The notes under the pieces were generated by a model. That model did no database searches. It saw only the letters and a list, made by a program, of their open reading frames with translations, and had not been told where the DNA came from. Both the position numbers and the translations under genes were made by a program. 64,000 nucleotides of DNA. It comes from Dyella sp. EPa41 (GTDB taxonomy: Bacteria; Pseudomonadota; Gammaproteobacteria; Xanthomonadales; Rhodanobacteraceae). The DNA lies in the NCBI RefSeq assembly GCF_016586165.1, contig NZ_BCPR01000001.1, forward strand, positions 1 through 64,000, given 5' to 3'. This document shows, in pieces, positions 17,930 to 26,488 of the stretch (the stretch's first letter is position 1; every line of letters starts with the position of its first letter).

Positions 17930-18693
17930 GGGGGCGGGGCTTTGCGCAGGCGGTATTCGTCGCGGCCCACGTAGATCGCCGCACCCAGCACCAGCAGCGC
18001 CAGCGCATACCAGGTGATCAGGTAACTGAGATGATTGTTCGGAAACGCGATCACCGTCAGCCCGCCCTGCGGCCATGAAGGCTTACCCTGGTCGAGTGTT
18101 CCGGGCGCAGCATCCTCGTCGACGAAGAACGGCGCGGCGCGATCCAGGCCACGAGCCTTGGCGATGCCGGCCACGTCGCGCGCGTACCAGCTGTTGCGCG
18201 CGGGATCGTTGCCACGCAGCAGCCCCGACGGCTCGCTCATGCGAAGCAGCCCGGTGAGCGTCGTCTCCCCATCGGGGACAAATGGGCAGGCGCGCCTGGC
18301 GCCACACCAGTCGGCCGGCGCGAAACCGCGGTTCACCAGCACGATCGAGCCGTCGTCCTGCTGCAGCGGCGTCATCACCCAGTAGCCGCTGCCGAAATCG
18401 GTCGCCGTCCACACCAGGGTCTGGCGATCGTGCAGAAAACGGCCGTGCAAGGACACATGCCGGTACTCCGCCGATTCCGCCGTGATGGCCGGCCATCGGT
18501 CCGGCGAGGGCACCGCAACGGGCGCCGCATGCACGCGCGCGTCCACGCGTGCGATCAGGTCGCGCTTCCAGGCGAGCCGCTTCACCTGCCACGTGCCGAG
18601 CGCCACGAAACCGGCGAACAGCACCAGCCCCAGCAGGGCGAACAGGCCGAGGGCGACGGGGCCGCGCGGCCGGCGGATCGAATCGTCAGTCAT
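17923..18693 (-). CDS. SURF1-family protein (oxidase assembly)
   Basis: A 256-aa inner-membrane protein with two terminal membrane helices (about residues 12-33 and 225-243) and a periplasmic middle, the SURF1/Shy1 topology. The family pattern is visible in LGTWQVKRLAWK, the YRHVSLHGRF block, and VLVNRGFAPADW. SURF1 proteins help insert heme into oxidase subunit I. It follows cyoD by 33 bp and is probably the last gene of the cyo operon. The stop codon TAG is made from the GTAG end of an abutting REP, so the natural C-terminus may have been altered by REP insertion. Confidence 0.88.
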   Translation of the reverse strand: MTDDSIRRPRGPVALGLFALLGLVLFAGFVALGTWQVKRLAWKRDLIARVDARVHAAPVAVPSPDRWPAITAESAEYRHVSLHGRFLHDRQTLVWTATDFGSGYWVMTPLQQDDGSIVLVNRGFAPADWCGARRACPFVPDGETTLTGLLRMSEPSGLLRGNDPARNSWYARDVAGIAKARGLDRAAPFFVDEDAAPGTLDQGKPSWPQGGLTVIAFPNNHLSYLITWYALALLVLGAAIYVGRDEYRLRKAPPPL

Positions 18694-18726
18694 CGATGGG
18701 GGGTGGCGGTGGAAACGCGCGATAGT

Positions 18727-19110
18727 CTACGGCAGGTTCGACGTATCCATCAGCGGCATCATGTTGTGGTTGAGGTGATACATGATCCAGATCGAGCCGC
18801 TCAGCGTGATCACCACGAGCACGATGGTGAACACCAGGGCCAGCATGTTCCAGCCGCCCTCGGATTTCGAGTTCATGTGCAGGAAGTAGATCATGTGCAC
18901 CACGATCTGCACGGCCGCCAGGCCAAGGATGATCACCGCCGCGGTGCTCGAATCCTTGATCACATGGCCCATTACCAGCCAGAACGGGATGATGGTGAGG
19001 ATCACCGCCAGCACGAAGCCGGTCATGTAGCCCTTGAAGGTGGCGTGGATGCCCAGGTCGTCATGATCATGGTCGTCGTGGGCGTGCTGCAATTCATCGT
19101 GCGCGCTCAT
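18727..19110 (-). CDS. cyoD: Cytochrome bo3 ubiquinol oxidase subunit IV
   Basis: A 127-aa protein with three membrane helices (about residues 28-48, 55-77, 88-110), the normal CyoD size and topology; it supports assembly of the quinol oxidase. A histidine- and aspartate-rich N-terminus (HAHDDHDHDD) is longer than in E. coli. The start at 19110 overlaps the cyoC stop by 4 bp. Confidence 0.92.
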   Translation of the reverse strand: MSAHDELQHAHDDHDHDDLGIHATFKGYMTGFVLAVILTIIPFWLVMGHVIKDSSTAAVIILGLAAVQIVVHMIYFLHMNSKSEGGWNMLALVFTIVLVVITLSGSIWIMYHLNHNMMPLMDTSNLP

Positions 19111-19745
19111 GGCAGCACCCCCATCAGATAGACGAAGCTGAAGACGCCCACCCACACCACGTCGAGGAAGTGCCAGAACATCGACAGGCACAGCAGCCTG
19201 CGCTTGTTGGCATGGATCAGGCCCTTCCTCATCACCTGTACCATCAATACGATCAGCCAGAGGATGCCGCAGGTGACATGCAGGCCATGCGTGCCCACCA
19301 GGCTGAAGAACGAGGTGAGGAAGGCGCTGCGCTGCGGGCCGTTGCCTTCGGCGATGAGGTGCGCAAACTCGCGAAGCTCCACCGTGAGGAAACCCGCGCC
19401 CAGCAGGCCGGTGACCACCAGCCACGCCAGCATCGGGTTCTTGCGGTCGCGCTGCATCTCGAGCACCGCAAAGCCGTAGGTGATGGAGGAAAGCAGCAGT
19501 AGCGTCGTGTTGAGCGCCACCGTGGGAAGCTCAAGCACTTCGGCGCCCGTCGGCCCGCCGGCGTACTCGCGGCCCAGAACGCCATAGGCGGCGAACAGGC
19601 AGGCGAAGATGAGGCAGTCGCTCATCAGGTACACCCAGAAACCGAGCAGGGTGCCGTTGGCCGTGTGGACGTCGCGCGCCTCGTGGAACAGCAGCTTCTC
19701 GCCCGGCCCGCCGTCCGGCGTCATCGTGGAGGACATGTCAGACAT
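19107..19745 (-). CDS. cyoC: Cytochrome bo3 ubiquinol oxidase subunit III
   Basis: A 212-aa protein with five membrane helices. COX3-family motifs are [34 protein letters not shown] and the C-terminal [13 protein letters not shown]. The start at 19745 (MSDMSSTM) overlaps the end of cyoB by 8 bp, supporting coupled translation; a longer in-frame start lies inside cyoB. Confidence 0.94.
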   Translation of the reverse strand: MSDMSSTMTPDGGPGEKLLFHEARDVHTANGTLLGFWVYLMSDCLIFACLFAAYGVLGREYAGGPTGAEVLELPTVALNTTLLLLSSITYGFAVLEMQRDRKNPMLAWLVVTGLLGAGFLTVELREFAHLIAEGNGPQRSAFLTSFFSLVGTHGLHVTCGILWLIVLMVQVMRKGLIHANKRRLLCLSMFWHFLDVVWVGVFSFVYLMGVLP

Positions 19746-21732
19746 GGCTGGCCAGTAGCTCCGTGCGGGATTGTTCGACGCGTCGCACCTCATCGGCCGA
19801 CAGGTAGTACTCGCGCTCGTAATTGAACGTGTGCGTGATCCCGACCACCAGGATCGCCAGGAACGACAGCGCCGCCAACAGCCACATGTACCAGATCATC
19901 GCGAAGCCGAACACGAAGCTCAGCGCGCCGAGGACGAACCCGGTGCCGGTGTTGTGCGGCATGTGGATCGGAAGGAAGCCGTCGAGCGGCCGCTCGTACC
20001 TGTATTTCTTCATCATCCACCAGGCATCGTGGTCGTGGATGCGCGGCGTGAACGCGAAGTTGTACGGCGGTGGCGGCGACGAGGTCGACCATTCCAGCGT
20101 GCGCCCGTGCCAGGGATCGCCGGTGACATCACGAAGCTCCACGCGGCGGCGGAAGCTCACGTAAAACTGCATGATGGTGCAGGCGATGCCGAGCAGGATG
20201 AGGAAGGCGCCGAACGCGGCCAGCAGCGTCCAGATGCGCAGCGATGGATCGTCGAAATGGTTGAGGCGGCGCGTCACGCCCATCAGGCCCATGACGTAAA
20301 GCGGCATGAAGGCGAAGTAGAAGCCGATCACCCACAGCCAGAAGGAGCACTTGCCCCAGAAGCGGTCGAGCCGGAAGCCGAACGCCTTGGGAAACCAGTA
20401 GTTGATGCCGGCGAACAGGCCGAACAGCACGCCGCCGATGATCACGTTGTGGAAGTGCGCCACCAGGAACAGGCTGTTGTGCAGCGAGAAGTCCGCGGGC
20501 GGCACCGCCAGCAGCACGCCAGTCATGCCACCGATGACGAAGGTGACCATGAAGGCCACCGTCCACATCATCGGTATCTCGAACTCCACGCGGCCGCGGT
20601 ACATGGTGAACAGCCAGTTGAAGATCTTCGCCCCGGTGGGGATCGAGATGATCATCGTGGTGATGCCGAAGAACGAGTTGACGCTCGCGCCCGACCCCAT
20701 CGTGAAGAAGTGGTGCAGCCACACCAGGTACGACAGCACGGTGATCACCACCGTGGCGTAGACCATCGAGGCGTACCCGAACAGCGGCTTGCGGCAGAAG
20801 GTGGCGGTCACTTCGGAATAGATGCCGAAGGCGGGCAGCACCAGGATATAGACCTCGGGGTGGCCCCAGATCCAGATGAAGTTTATGTACATCATGGCGT
20901 TGCCGCCCGATGCCGTGGTGAAGAAATTGGTGCCGACGTAGCGGTCCAGCGCCAGCATGGCGAGTACCGCCGTAAGCACCGGGAACGCCGCCACGATCAG
21001 CACGTTGGTGCACAGCGCCGTCCAGGTGAACACGGGCATCTTCATGATCGTCATGCCGGGCGCGCGCATCTTCACGATGGTCACCAGCAGGTTGATGCCT
21101 GACAGCAAGGTGCCCACGCCCGCGATCTGCAGCGCCCATATGTAGTAATCGACGCCGGCGTCTGGGCTCGACACGATGTCCGACAGCGGCGGATAAGCCA
21201 GCCAGCCGGTGCGGGCGAACTCGCCGATGAACAGCGAGGCCATCACCAGCAGGGCGCCGGCCACCGTCATCCAGAAGCTGAAGTTGTTCAGGAAGGGGAA
21301 GGCCACGTCGCGGGCGCCGATCTGCAGCGGCATCACGAAGTTCATCAGGCCCGTCACCATCGGCATGGCGACGAAGAAGATCATGATCACGCCGTGCGCG
21401 GTGAAGATCTGGTCGTAGTGCTCCGGCGGCAGGTAACCCATGTTGTCGCCGAAGGCGATGGCCTGCTGCGCGCGCATCATGATGGCGTCGGAGAAGCCAC
21501 GCAGCAGCATCACGAAGCCGAGGATCATGTACATGATCCCGATCTTCTTGTGGTCGATGCTGGTGAACCACTCGCGCCACAGGTAGCCCCAAAGCCGGTA
21601 GTAGGTGATCACGCCGAGCAACGCGATGCCGCCCAGCGCCACCACGGCGAACGTGCCGACCAGGATCGGCTCGTGGAATGGCAACGATTCGAGCGTGAGG
21701 CGGCCGAACAGCAGTTTGGTCAGGTCGGGCAT
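19738..21732 (-). CDS. cyoB: Cytochrome bo3 ubiquinol oxidase subunit I
   Basis: A 664-aa heme-copper oxidase catalytic subunit that reduces oxygen and pumps protons. Visible landmarks include the low-spin heme region [15 protein letters not shown], the heme-copper [14 protein letters not shown] (CuB histidine and cross-linked tyrosine), the histidine pair in WLHHFF, and HFHNVI near the high-spin heme. It is the second gene of cyoABCD, 15 bp after cyoA. Confidence 0.97.
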   Translation of the reverse strand: MPDLTKLLFGRLTLESLPFHEPILVGTFAVVALGGIALLGVITYYRLWGYLWREWFTSIDHKKIGIMYMILGFVMLLRGFSDAIMMRAQQAIAFGDNMGYLPPEHYDQIFTAHGVIMIFFVAMPMVTGLMNFVMPLQIGARDVAFPFLNNFSFWMTVAGALLVMASLFIGEFARTGWLAYPPLSDIVSSPDAGVDYYIWALQIAGVGTLLSGINLLVTIVKMRAPGMTIMKMPVFTWTALCTNVLIVAAFPVLTAVLAMLALDRYVGTNFFTTASGGNAMMYINFIWIWGHPEVYILVLPAFGIYSEVTATFCRKPLFGYASMVYATVVITVLSYLVWLHHFFTMGSGASVNSFFGITTMIISIPTGAKIFNWLFTMYRGRVEFEIPMMWTVAFMVTFVIGGMTGVLLAVPPADFSLHNSLFLVAHFHNVIIGGVLFGLFAGINYWFPKAFGFRLDRFWGKCSFWLWVIGFYFAFMPLYVMGLMGVTRRLNHFDDPSLRIWTLLAAFGAFLILLGIACTIMQFYVSFRRRVELRDVTGDPWHGRTLEWSTSSPPPPYNFAFTPRIHDHDAWWMMKKYRYERPLDGFLPIHMPHNTGTGFVLGALSFVFGFAMIWYMWLLAALSFLAILVVGITHTFNYEREYYLSADEVRRVEQSRTELLASHV

Positions 21733-21747
21733 GGCATCACCGCGGGA

Positions 21748-22695
21748 TCAGTCGGTACGGGAGGACATCGACATGCCGTCCATGTCGCCGGCATGCGCGT
21801 CGCCCGCCGGATGCGTGTTGCTCATGCACGAACGGCTGCCGGGGTCCACGCATTGCGTGAGGATGGTCTGGTAAAGCCCGGGCGCCACCGTGGCATAGGT
21901 GTGCACGGGCTCATAGCGGCTGGGCTGGGCGAGCTTCACGTACGCCTCACGACTCAGGTCGCCGCCGCCGCGCTTGGCGCGTTCCACCCATTGCGTGAAA
22001 CCGCCTTCGCTCATGCCGTGGAAGGCGAAGTGCATGCCGGAGAAACCCAGGCCGCTGTAGTTGGCGGAGAAGCCCTCGAACTCGCCCGGGTGGTTGATCA
22101 CCGCCTGCAGCGTGGTCTCCATGCCGGGCATGGCGTAGATCTGTCCGGCGAGCGCCGGGATGAAGAACGAGTTCATCACCGTCGACGCCGTAATCTTGAA
22201 GTTGATCGGCCGGTCCACCGGCGCGGCCAGCTCGTTCACGGTGGCAATGCCCTGTTCGGGGTATATGAACAGCCATTTCCAGTCGAGCGCCACCACGTAC
22301 ACGGTCAGCGGTCGCGCATCGGCAGGTATGGGCCGGCCCGGTGCGAGCTGGTCGAGCGGCCGATACGGATCGAGCTTGTGCGTGCTGACCCAGGTGATCG
22401 CACCGAGCGCGATGATGATCAGGAGCGGCGCCGACCAGATCAGCAGTTCAAGGATGGTCGAGTGGTCCCAGTCGGGGTCGTAGGTGGCTTTCTTGTTGGA
22501 CGCGCGGAAATGCCAGGCGAACGCCAGTGTCAGCACGATCACGGGAACGATGATGAGCAGCATCAGCACGGTTGAGGTGATGATGAGGTCCCGCTGTTGC
22601 CTGGCCAGGTCGCCCGACGGCGACATCAACACCGACTGGCAACCCGCCAGCGGCAGGGCGACGATGAACAGCAGCAATCCGCGCATAGCCTTCAT
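21748..22695 (-). CDS. cyoA: Cytochrome bo3 ubiquinol oxidase subunit II
   Basis: A 315-aa lipoprotein subunit: a signal peptide with lipobox PLAGC (C19 from this start), two membrane helices, and a periplasmic cupredoxin-like domain (about 125-250) in which the CuA ligand set is absent, as expected of a quinol oxidase. The C-terminal tail is extended and rich in His, Asp and Met. The ATG at 22695 has GGTGA upstream; a GTG at 22704 is in frame. First gene of cyoABCD, divergent from the MFS gene across about 150 bp. Confidence 0.93.
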   Translation of the reverse strand: MKAMRGLLLFIVALPLAGCQSVLMSPSGDLARQQRDLIITSTVLMLLIIVPVIVLTLAFAWHFRASNKKATYDPDWDHSTILELLIWSAPLLIIIALGAITWVSTHKLDPYRPLDQLAPGRPIPADARPLTVYVVALDWKWLFIYPEQGIATVNELAAPVDRPINFKITASTVMNSFFIPALAGQIYAMPGMETTLQAVINHPGEFEGFSANYSGLGFSGMHFAFHGMSEGGFTQWVERAKRGGGDLSREAYVKLAQPSRYEPVHTYATVAPGLYQTILTQCVDPGSRSCMSNTHPAGDAHAGDMDGMSMSSRTD

Positions 22696-22848
22696 AGACG
22701 TCACCGGCGCAACCGATGTTATGGGTGTCGTTGAACGGTCCGCCGATCAACACCGCGCAGGAGCGCATCGAAGCTCTCCTGCAGCGGCCAGGGCGTGGCG
22801 GCGCCATGCAGTTTGCCCTCACATCCTCCCCCTTTCCGAGTAACGACT

Positions 22849-24180
22849 ATGTCAAGCACCTACCCCGAACACGGCGGCGCAACGGAGCACTCGGCGGAGC
22901 AGATCGGGCGCCTGCATGCGCATGCAAGGGTGGCTCCGGGCGAGATCGCCGTCGGGGTGATCATCGGCCGCACGTCCGAACACTTCGACTTCTTCGTGTT
23001 CGGTATTTCTTGCGCACTGGTGTTCCCGCAGGTGTTGTTTCCCTTCGTCGACACGCTGCACGGCATGCTGTACGCCTTCACGGTCTTTTCACTGGCCTTC
23101 ATCGCGCGACCGTTCGGCACGGCGCTCTTCATGGACTTCCAGCGGCGCTGGAGCCGCGGCACCAAGCTCACCATCGCGCTGTTCCTGCTGGGCAGCGCCA
23201 CCGCGGGCATGGCGTTCCTGCCGAGCTACCGGCAGGTCGGCGACTGGGCGATCGGGTTGCTGGTGCTGTTTCGCATCCTCCAGGGCATCGCACTGGGCGG
23301 CTCGTGGGACGGCCTGCCCTCGTTGCTCGCCTTGAACGCGCCGCCCGACAAGCGCGGCTGGTACGCCATGCTCGGGCAGCTGTCCGCGCCGATCGGTTTC
23401 CTGGTGGCCGGTGCGTTGTTCCTGTTCCTGCACGAAAGCCTCTCCGATGAAGACTTCATCGACTGGGGCTGGCGCTATCCCTTCTTCGTCGCGTTCGCCA
23501 TCAACGTGGTCGCCTTGTTCGCACGCCTGCGCCTGGTGGTGACGGAGGAATACACGGTCGCGATGGAGGAGCGGGAGCTGGAACCCGTCGGCAGCCTGAC
23601 CATCCTGCGCACGCAGGGCTACAACATCTTCATCGGCGCGTTCGCTGCGCTGGCGAGCTACGCCTTGTTCCACCTGGTGACGATCTTTCCGCTGTCGTGG
23701 ATCGTCCTGGGCTCGATGCAACCGGTCAACTCGGTGCTGGTGGCCGAGATCATCGGCGCGTTCGCGTGCATCCTCGGCATGATCATCTCCGGCCTGCTCG
23801 CCGATCGCGTGGGTCGCCGCACCACGTTGGGCACGATGGCCGCGCTGATCGCGATATTCGCGCTGATCACGCCGTGGTTGCTGGGCGGCGGCAAGTGGGG
23901 GCAGGACGCCTTCATCATCCTGGGCTTCGGCGGGCTGGGCCTGTCTTATGGCCAAGCAGCAGGCAGCGTGACCTCCAACTTCGAGATGCGCCTGCGCTAT
24001 ACCGGCGCTGCCTTCACCACCGACTTCGCGTGGTTGATCGGCGCGGCATTCGCGCCGCTGGTCGCACTGGGTTTGTCGATGCGCTTCGGCCTGGTTGCCG
24101 TCAGCGCGTACCTGTTGTCGGGCGTGCTGTGCACGCTGGTGGCGCTGCGGGTGAATCGAGCGTTGGCAGAACGCGAGTAA
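22849..24180 (+). CDS. MFS transporter, metabolite:H+ symporter type
   Basis: A 443-aa protein with about 12 membrane helices. The N-terminal GRTSEHFDFFVFGISCALVFPQ and FIARPFGTALF, the loop GGSWDGLPSLLALNAPPDKRGW, and the second-half GLLADRVGRRTTLG are typical of the metabolite:H+ symporter family (KgtP/ShiA/ProP relatives). The substrate is unknown. It is divergent from cyoA, and the pair may share control, for example by oxygen or carbon supply; that is inference. Confidence 0.88.
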   Translation: MSSTYPEHGGATEHSAEQIGRLHAHARVAPGEIAVGVIIGRTSEHFDFFVFGISCALVFPQVLFPFVDTLHGMLYAFTVFSLAFIARPFGTALFMDFQRRWSRGTKLTIALFLLGSATAGMAFLPSYRQVGDWAIGLLVLFRILQGIALGGSWDGLPSLLALNAPPDKRGWYAMLGQLSAPIGFLVAGALFLFLHESLSDEDFIDWGWRYPFFVAFAINVVALFARLRLVVTEEYTVAMEERELEPVGSLTILRTQGYNIFIGAFAALASYALFHLVTIFPLSWIVLGSMQPVNSVLVAEIIGAFACILGMIISGLLADRVGRRTTLGTMAALIAIFALITPWLLGGGKWGQDAFIILGFGGLGLSYGQAAGSVTSNFEMRLRYTGAAFTTDFAWLIGAAFAPLVALGLSMRFGLVAVSAYLLSGVLCTLVALRVNRALAERE

Positions 24181-24182
24181 GG

Positions 24183-24300
24183 GCGCTCGGCCGGTACCCA
24201 GGGTGAAGTATTCGCCCGCGAAGTAGACGGCCTGGAACGCCAGCGCAAACACGGCTATGGCCAGCTGCAGCTCGCGGCTGGTGCAGCCATGCGCCCGGAC
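24183..24300 (-). pseudogene. Possible remnant of a membrane-protein gene
   Basis: On the minus strand this stretch reads SRELQLAIAVFALAFQAVYF followed by AGEYFTLGTGRAP, a convincing membrane-helix sequence with no start codon of its own before it in frame. A plausible start (MHTELMSVITGPGAW) lies just upstream in another frame. The good frame then runs into the antisense of the MFS gene without a proper end. A broken, frameshifted gene fragment is one explanation; chance is another. No family is recognised. Confidence 0.25.
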
Positions 24301-24458
24301 CCGTGATCACCGACATCAGCTCCGTGTGCATCGGATAGGCTCGCCGAGCAAGCGCCTCGGCATGCGTGATGCCGGGCACCCGGGCGCCGCCTGATTTCGC
24401 AGGGTACGAGACGCGGCCTTGCGATAATGCGCGACTGTCTTTCGTGGAGCCCCAACGC

Positions 24459-25739
24459 ATGAGCCGACGATCCGGAAGCGCCGACCTGCCGCTGCATGGC
24501 GGTCGCGTGCCGCGCTGGCTGGCCGATCGCATGACGACGCTGGGCGCACTGATGGCCGAGGCGATCGTGCGCGAGTACGGTCGCGACGAACTGCTGCGCC
24601 GCCTGTCGCATCCGTTCTGGTTCCAGTGCTTCGGCTCCGTGATGGGCATGGACTGGCACTCGTCCGGCATCACCACCAGCGTGATCGGCGCGCTCAAGCG
24701 TGGCCTGGCGCCGATGTCCGGCGAGTTGGGCATCCATGTGTGCGGTGGCCGCGGCAGGCATTCGCGCGCGACGCCGGCGGAACTGGTGGGCATCGGCGAG
24801 CGCGTGGGTTTCGATGGCGCCGCCCTGGCGCAGGCGAGCCGGCTGGTGGCGAAGGTGGACAGCGCCGCGGTGCAGGACGGTTTCGATCTCTACCTGCATG
24901 GTTTCGTGGTCAGCAATGACGGCCGCTGGGTGGTGATCCAGCAGGGCATGAATGGCGAGCGGCGCCAGGCACGGCGTTACCACTGGCTGTCGGAGGGGCT
25001 GCAGGGTTTTCTCGACGATCCGCATGCGGCCGTGGATGGCCCCGGCCAGGGCCGCATCATCAATCTCGCCGACCGTCGCGCGAGCGACTCGCGCGATGCC
25101 CAGCTGGCATTGCTGCACACGCTCGGGCCCGATCGCATCCTTCGCGAGTGGCGCCTGCTCGAAGGCGATCGTGGCCATGCCGAAGCGCCGCTGCAGCTCG
25201 GACTGCTGCCGCACCTGATGCTGCCTGACCATCATGACGTGCGCGCCAGCGACGTGGTCACCCGTCGCCTGCGCGGCAACCTCGCCGCCGCCGCGGAAAA
25301 CGGGCCGAAGGATTTCACCGAGCTGCTGCAGGTACCTGGCGTCGGCGCGCGCACGGTACGCGCCCTGGCGATGGTCGCCGAGGTGCTGCATGGCGCGCCG
25401 TGCCGCTTCAATGATCCCGCGCGTTTCTCGATGGCGCACGGCGGCAAGGATCGCCATCCGTTTCCCGTACCCACGCGCGTGTATGACCACACCATTGGCG
25501 TGCTGAAAACGGCGATCACGCAGTCCAGGCTGGGCAACGACGAACGCATGGCCGCCTTGCGTCGCCTGGATGAGCAGTCGCGCCGGCTGGAACGCGATGC
25601 GGGCGGGCCGTCCGTTCCCGAACTGATCGCCGAGGAGCGCCGCCTTTCCCACCGCTACGGAGGGCGCAGCGTGTTCGGCTGGGAGCCGGCGCCGACGCCG
25701 CGGGCGAACGAGTTGCCGAAGAAGCGGGCGCAACCGTAA
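24459..25739 (+). CDS. DUF763-domain protein with helix-hairpin-helix motif
   Basis: A 426-aa soluble protein. The opening DLPLHGGRVPRWLADRM and SHPFWFQCFGSVMGMDWHSSGITTS match my recollection of DUF763, a family shared by archaea and bacteria with no known function. Near residues 288-312 a FTELLQVPGVGARTVRALAM segment is a clear helix-hairpin-helix (PGVG), so non-specific DNA binding is likely. The 61-160 region and the HGFVVSNDGRWVVIQQGMN block look enzymatic, but no active site could be assigned. A GATAAT box at 24422-24427 may be the -10 element. Monocistronic. Confidence 0.85.
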   Translation: MSRRSGSADLPLHGGRVPRWLADRMTTLGALMAEAIVREYGRDELLRRLSHPFWFQCFGSVMGMDWHSSGITTSVIGALKRGLAPMSGELGIHVCGGRGRHSRATPAELVGIGERVGFDGAALAQASRLVAKVDSAAVQDGFDLYLHGFVVSNDGRWVVIQQGMNGERRQARRYHWLSEGLQGFLDDPHAAVDGPGQGRIINLADRRASDSRDAQLALLHTLGPDRILREWRLLEGDRGHAEAPLQLGLLPHLMLPDHHDVRASDVVTRRLRGNLAAAAENGPKDFTELLQVPGVGARTVRALAMVAEVLHGAPCRFNDPARFSMAHGGKDRHPFPVPTRVYDHTIGVLKTAITQSRLGNDERMAALRRLDEQSRRLERDAGGPSVPELIAEERRLSHRYGGRSVFGWEPAPTPRANELPKKRAQP

Positions 25740-25792
25740 CCCGCGACGCGGCGCATACCGCGCGATGACGGCACGGTGGCTAGCGTCGATGC

Positions 25793-26488
25793 ATGCGCGT
25801 CACGCTGCTCCTGTTGTTGCTCGTCGCGGCCGTATGCCTGGGCCTGTGGACCAGCGGCTGGCGTCCGCCCGATCGCTACAATCCCTGGGCGCCGCTGGAT
25901 CTGCGCGCCGTGCCCGACCTGTTCTTGGGCTACAAGCTGCACCGTCTGGGCGAGGATCCGCCGCGCTGCCGTGCTGCGTTGGCGCAGGCAGGCGCACGCT
26001 TCGTTCCACTTCCCGATCACGTTGGGAACGATGGTTGCGGCTGGCACGATGCGGTGCAGTTGAGTGGTACCGGATTCGCGCAGCTGACGCATGCCACGAC
26101 CGTGAGCTGCCCGCTTGCCGCGTCGCTGGTGCTGCTCGATCGCCATGTCGTGCAGCCGCTGGCGCACACCTCGTTCGACCAGCCCGTGCGCAAGATCGAT
26201 CATGTCGGCAGCTATGCCTGCCGCCATGTCTACGGTGAACGGGATGCGGCGTTGAGTGCGCACGCGACCGCCGACGCGATCGATGTCACCGCGTTCCAGC
26301 TCGCCAACGGTCAACAGATACGGATCCGCAGCGACTGGAGCCGTGGGCAGCCCGGGGTATTCCTGCACCGGCTGGAAGACCAGGGCTGCCGATACTTCGG
26401 CATCGTGCTCGGCCCCGACTACAACGCCGCGCACCAGACGCATTTCCACCTGCAGGCAGGCGGCGGGATCGGCGGATGGTGCCGGTGA
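25793..26488 (+). CDS. Extensin-like C-terminal-domain protein, possible LAS-type peptidase fold
   Basis: A 231-aa protein with an N-terminal membrane anchor or signal (residues 3-20). The rest matches the extensin-like C-terminal family: RCRAALAQAGARFVPLPD, GCGWHDAVQL, and SYACRHVYG with paired cysteines. The sequence holds H157-x6-D164 (SAHATADAIDV) and a late HFH (217-219), the metal-ligand spacing of D-Ala-D-Ala/LAS metallopeptidases, suggesting a peptidoglycan-directed zinc enzyme. That activity is inferred. Its stop abuts the stop of the convergent cyclase gene with no spacer. Confidence 0.85.
   Translation: MRVTLLLLLLVAAVCLGLWTSGWRPPDRYNPWAPLDLRAVPDLFLGYKLHRLGEDPPRCRAALAQAGARFVPLPDHVGNDGCGWHDAVQLSGTGFAQLTHATTVSCPLAASLVLLDRHVVQPLAHTSFDQPVRKIDHVGSYACRHVYGERDAALSAHATADAIDVTAFQLANGQQIRIRSDWSRGQPGVFLHRLEDQGCRYFGIVLGPDYNAAHQTHFHLQAGGGIGGWCR

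Noticed and set aside
17711-17930. Short ORFs in the composite repeats (also at 32800-33100 and 59650-59900)
   Set aside because: The same sequence recurs in several places, in different frames and ends; these are repeat-derived reading frames.
19771-21102. A 443-codon plus-strand frame
   Set aside because: It is antisense to cyoB, and its His/Glu/Arg-rich composition is typical of a shadow frame.
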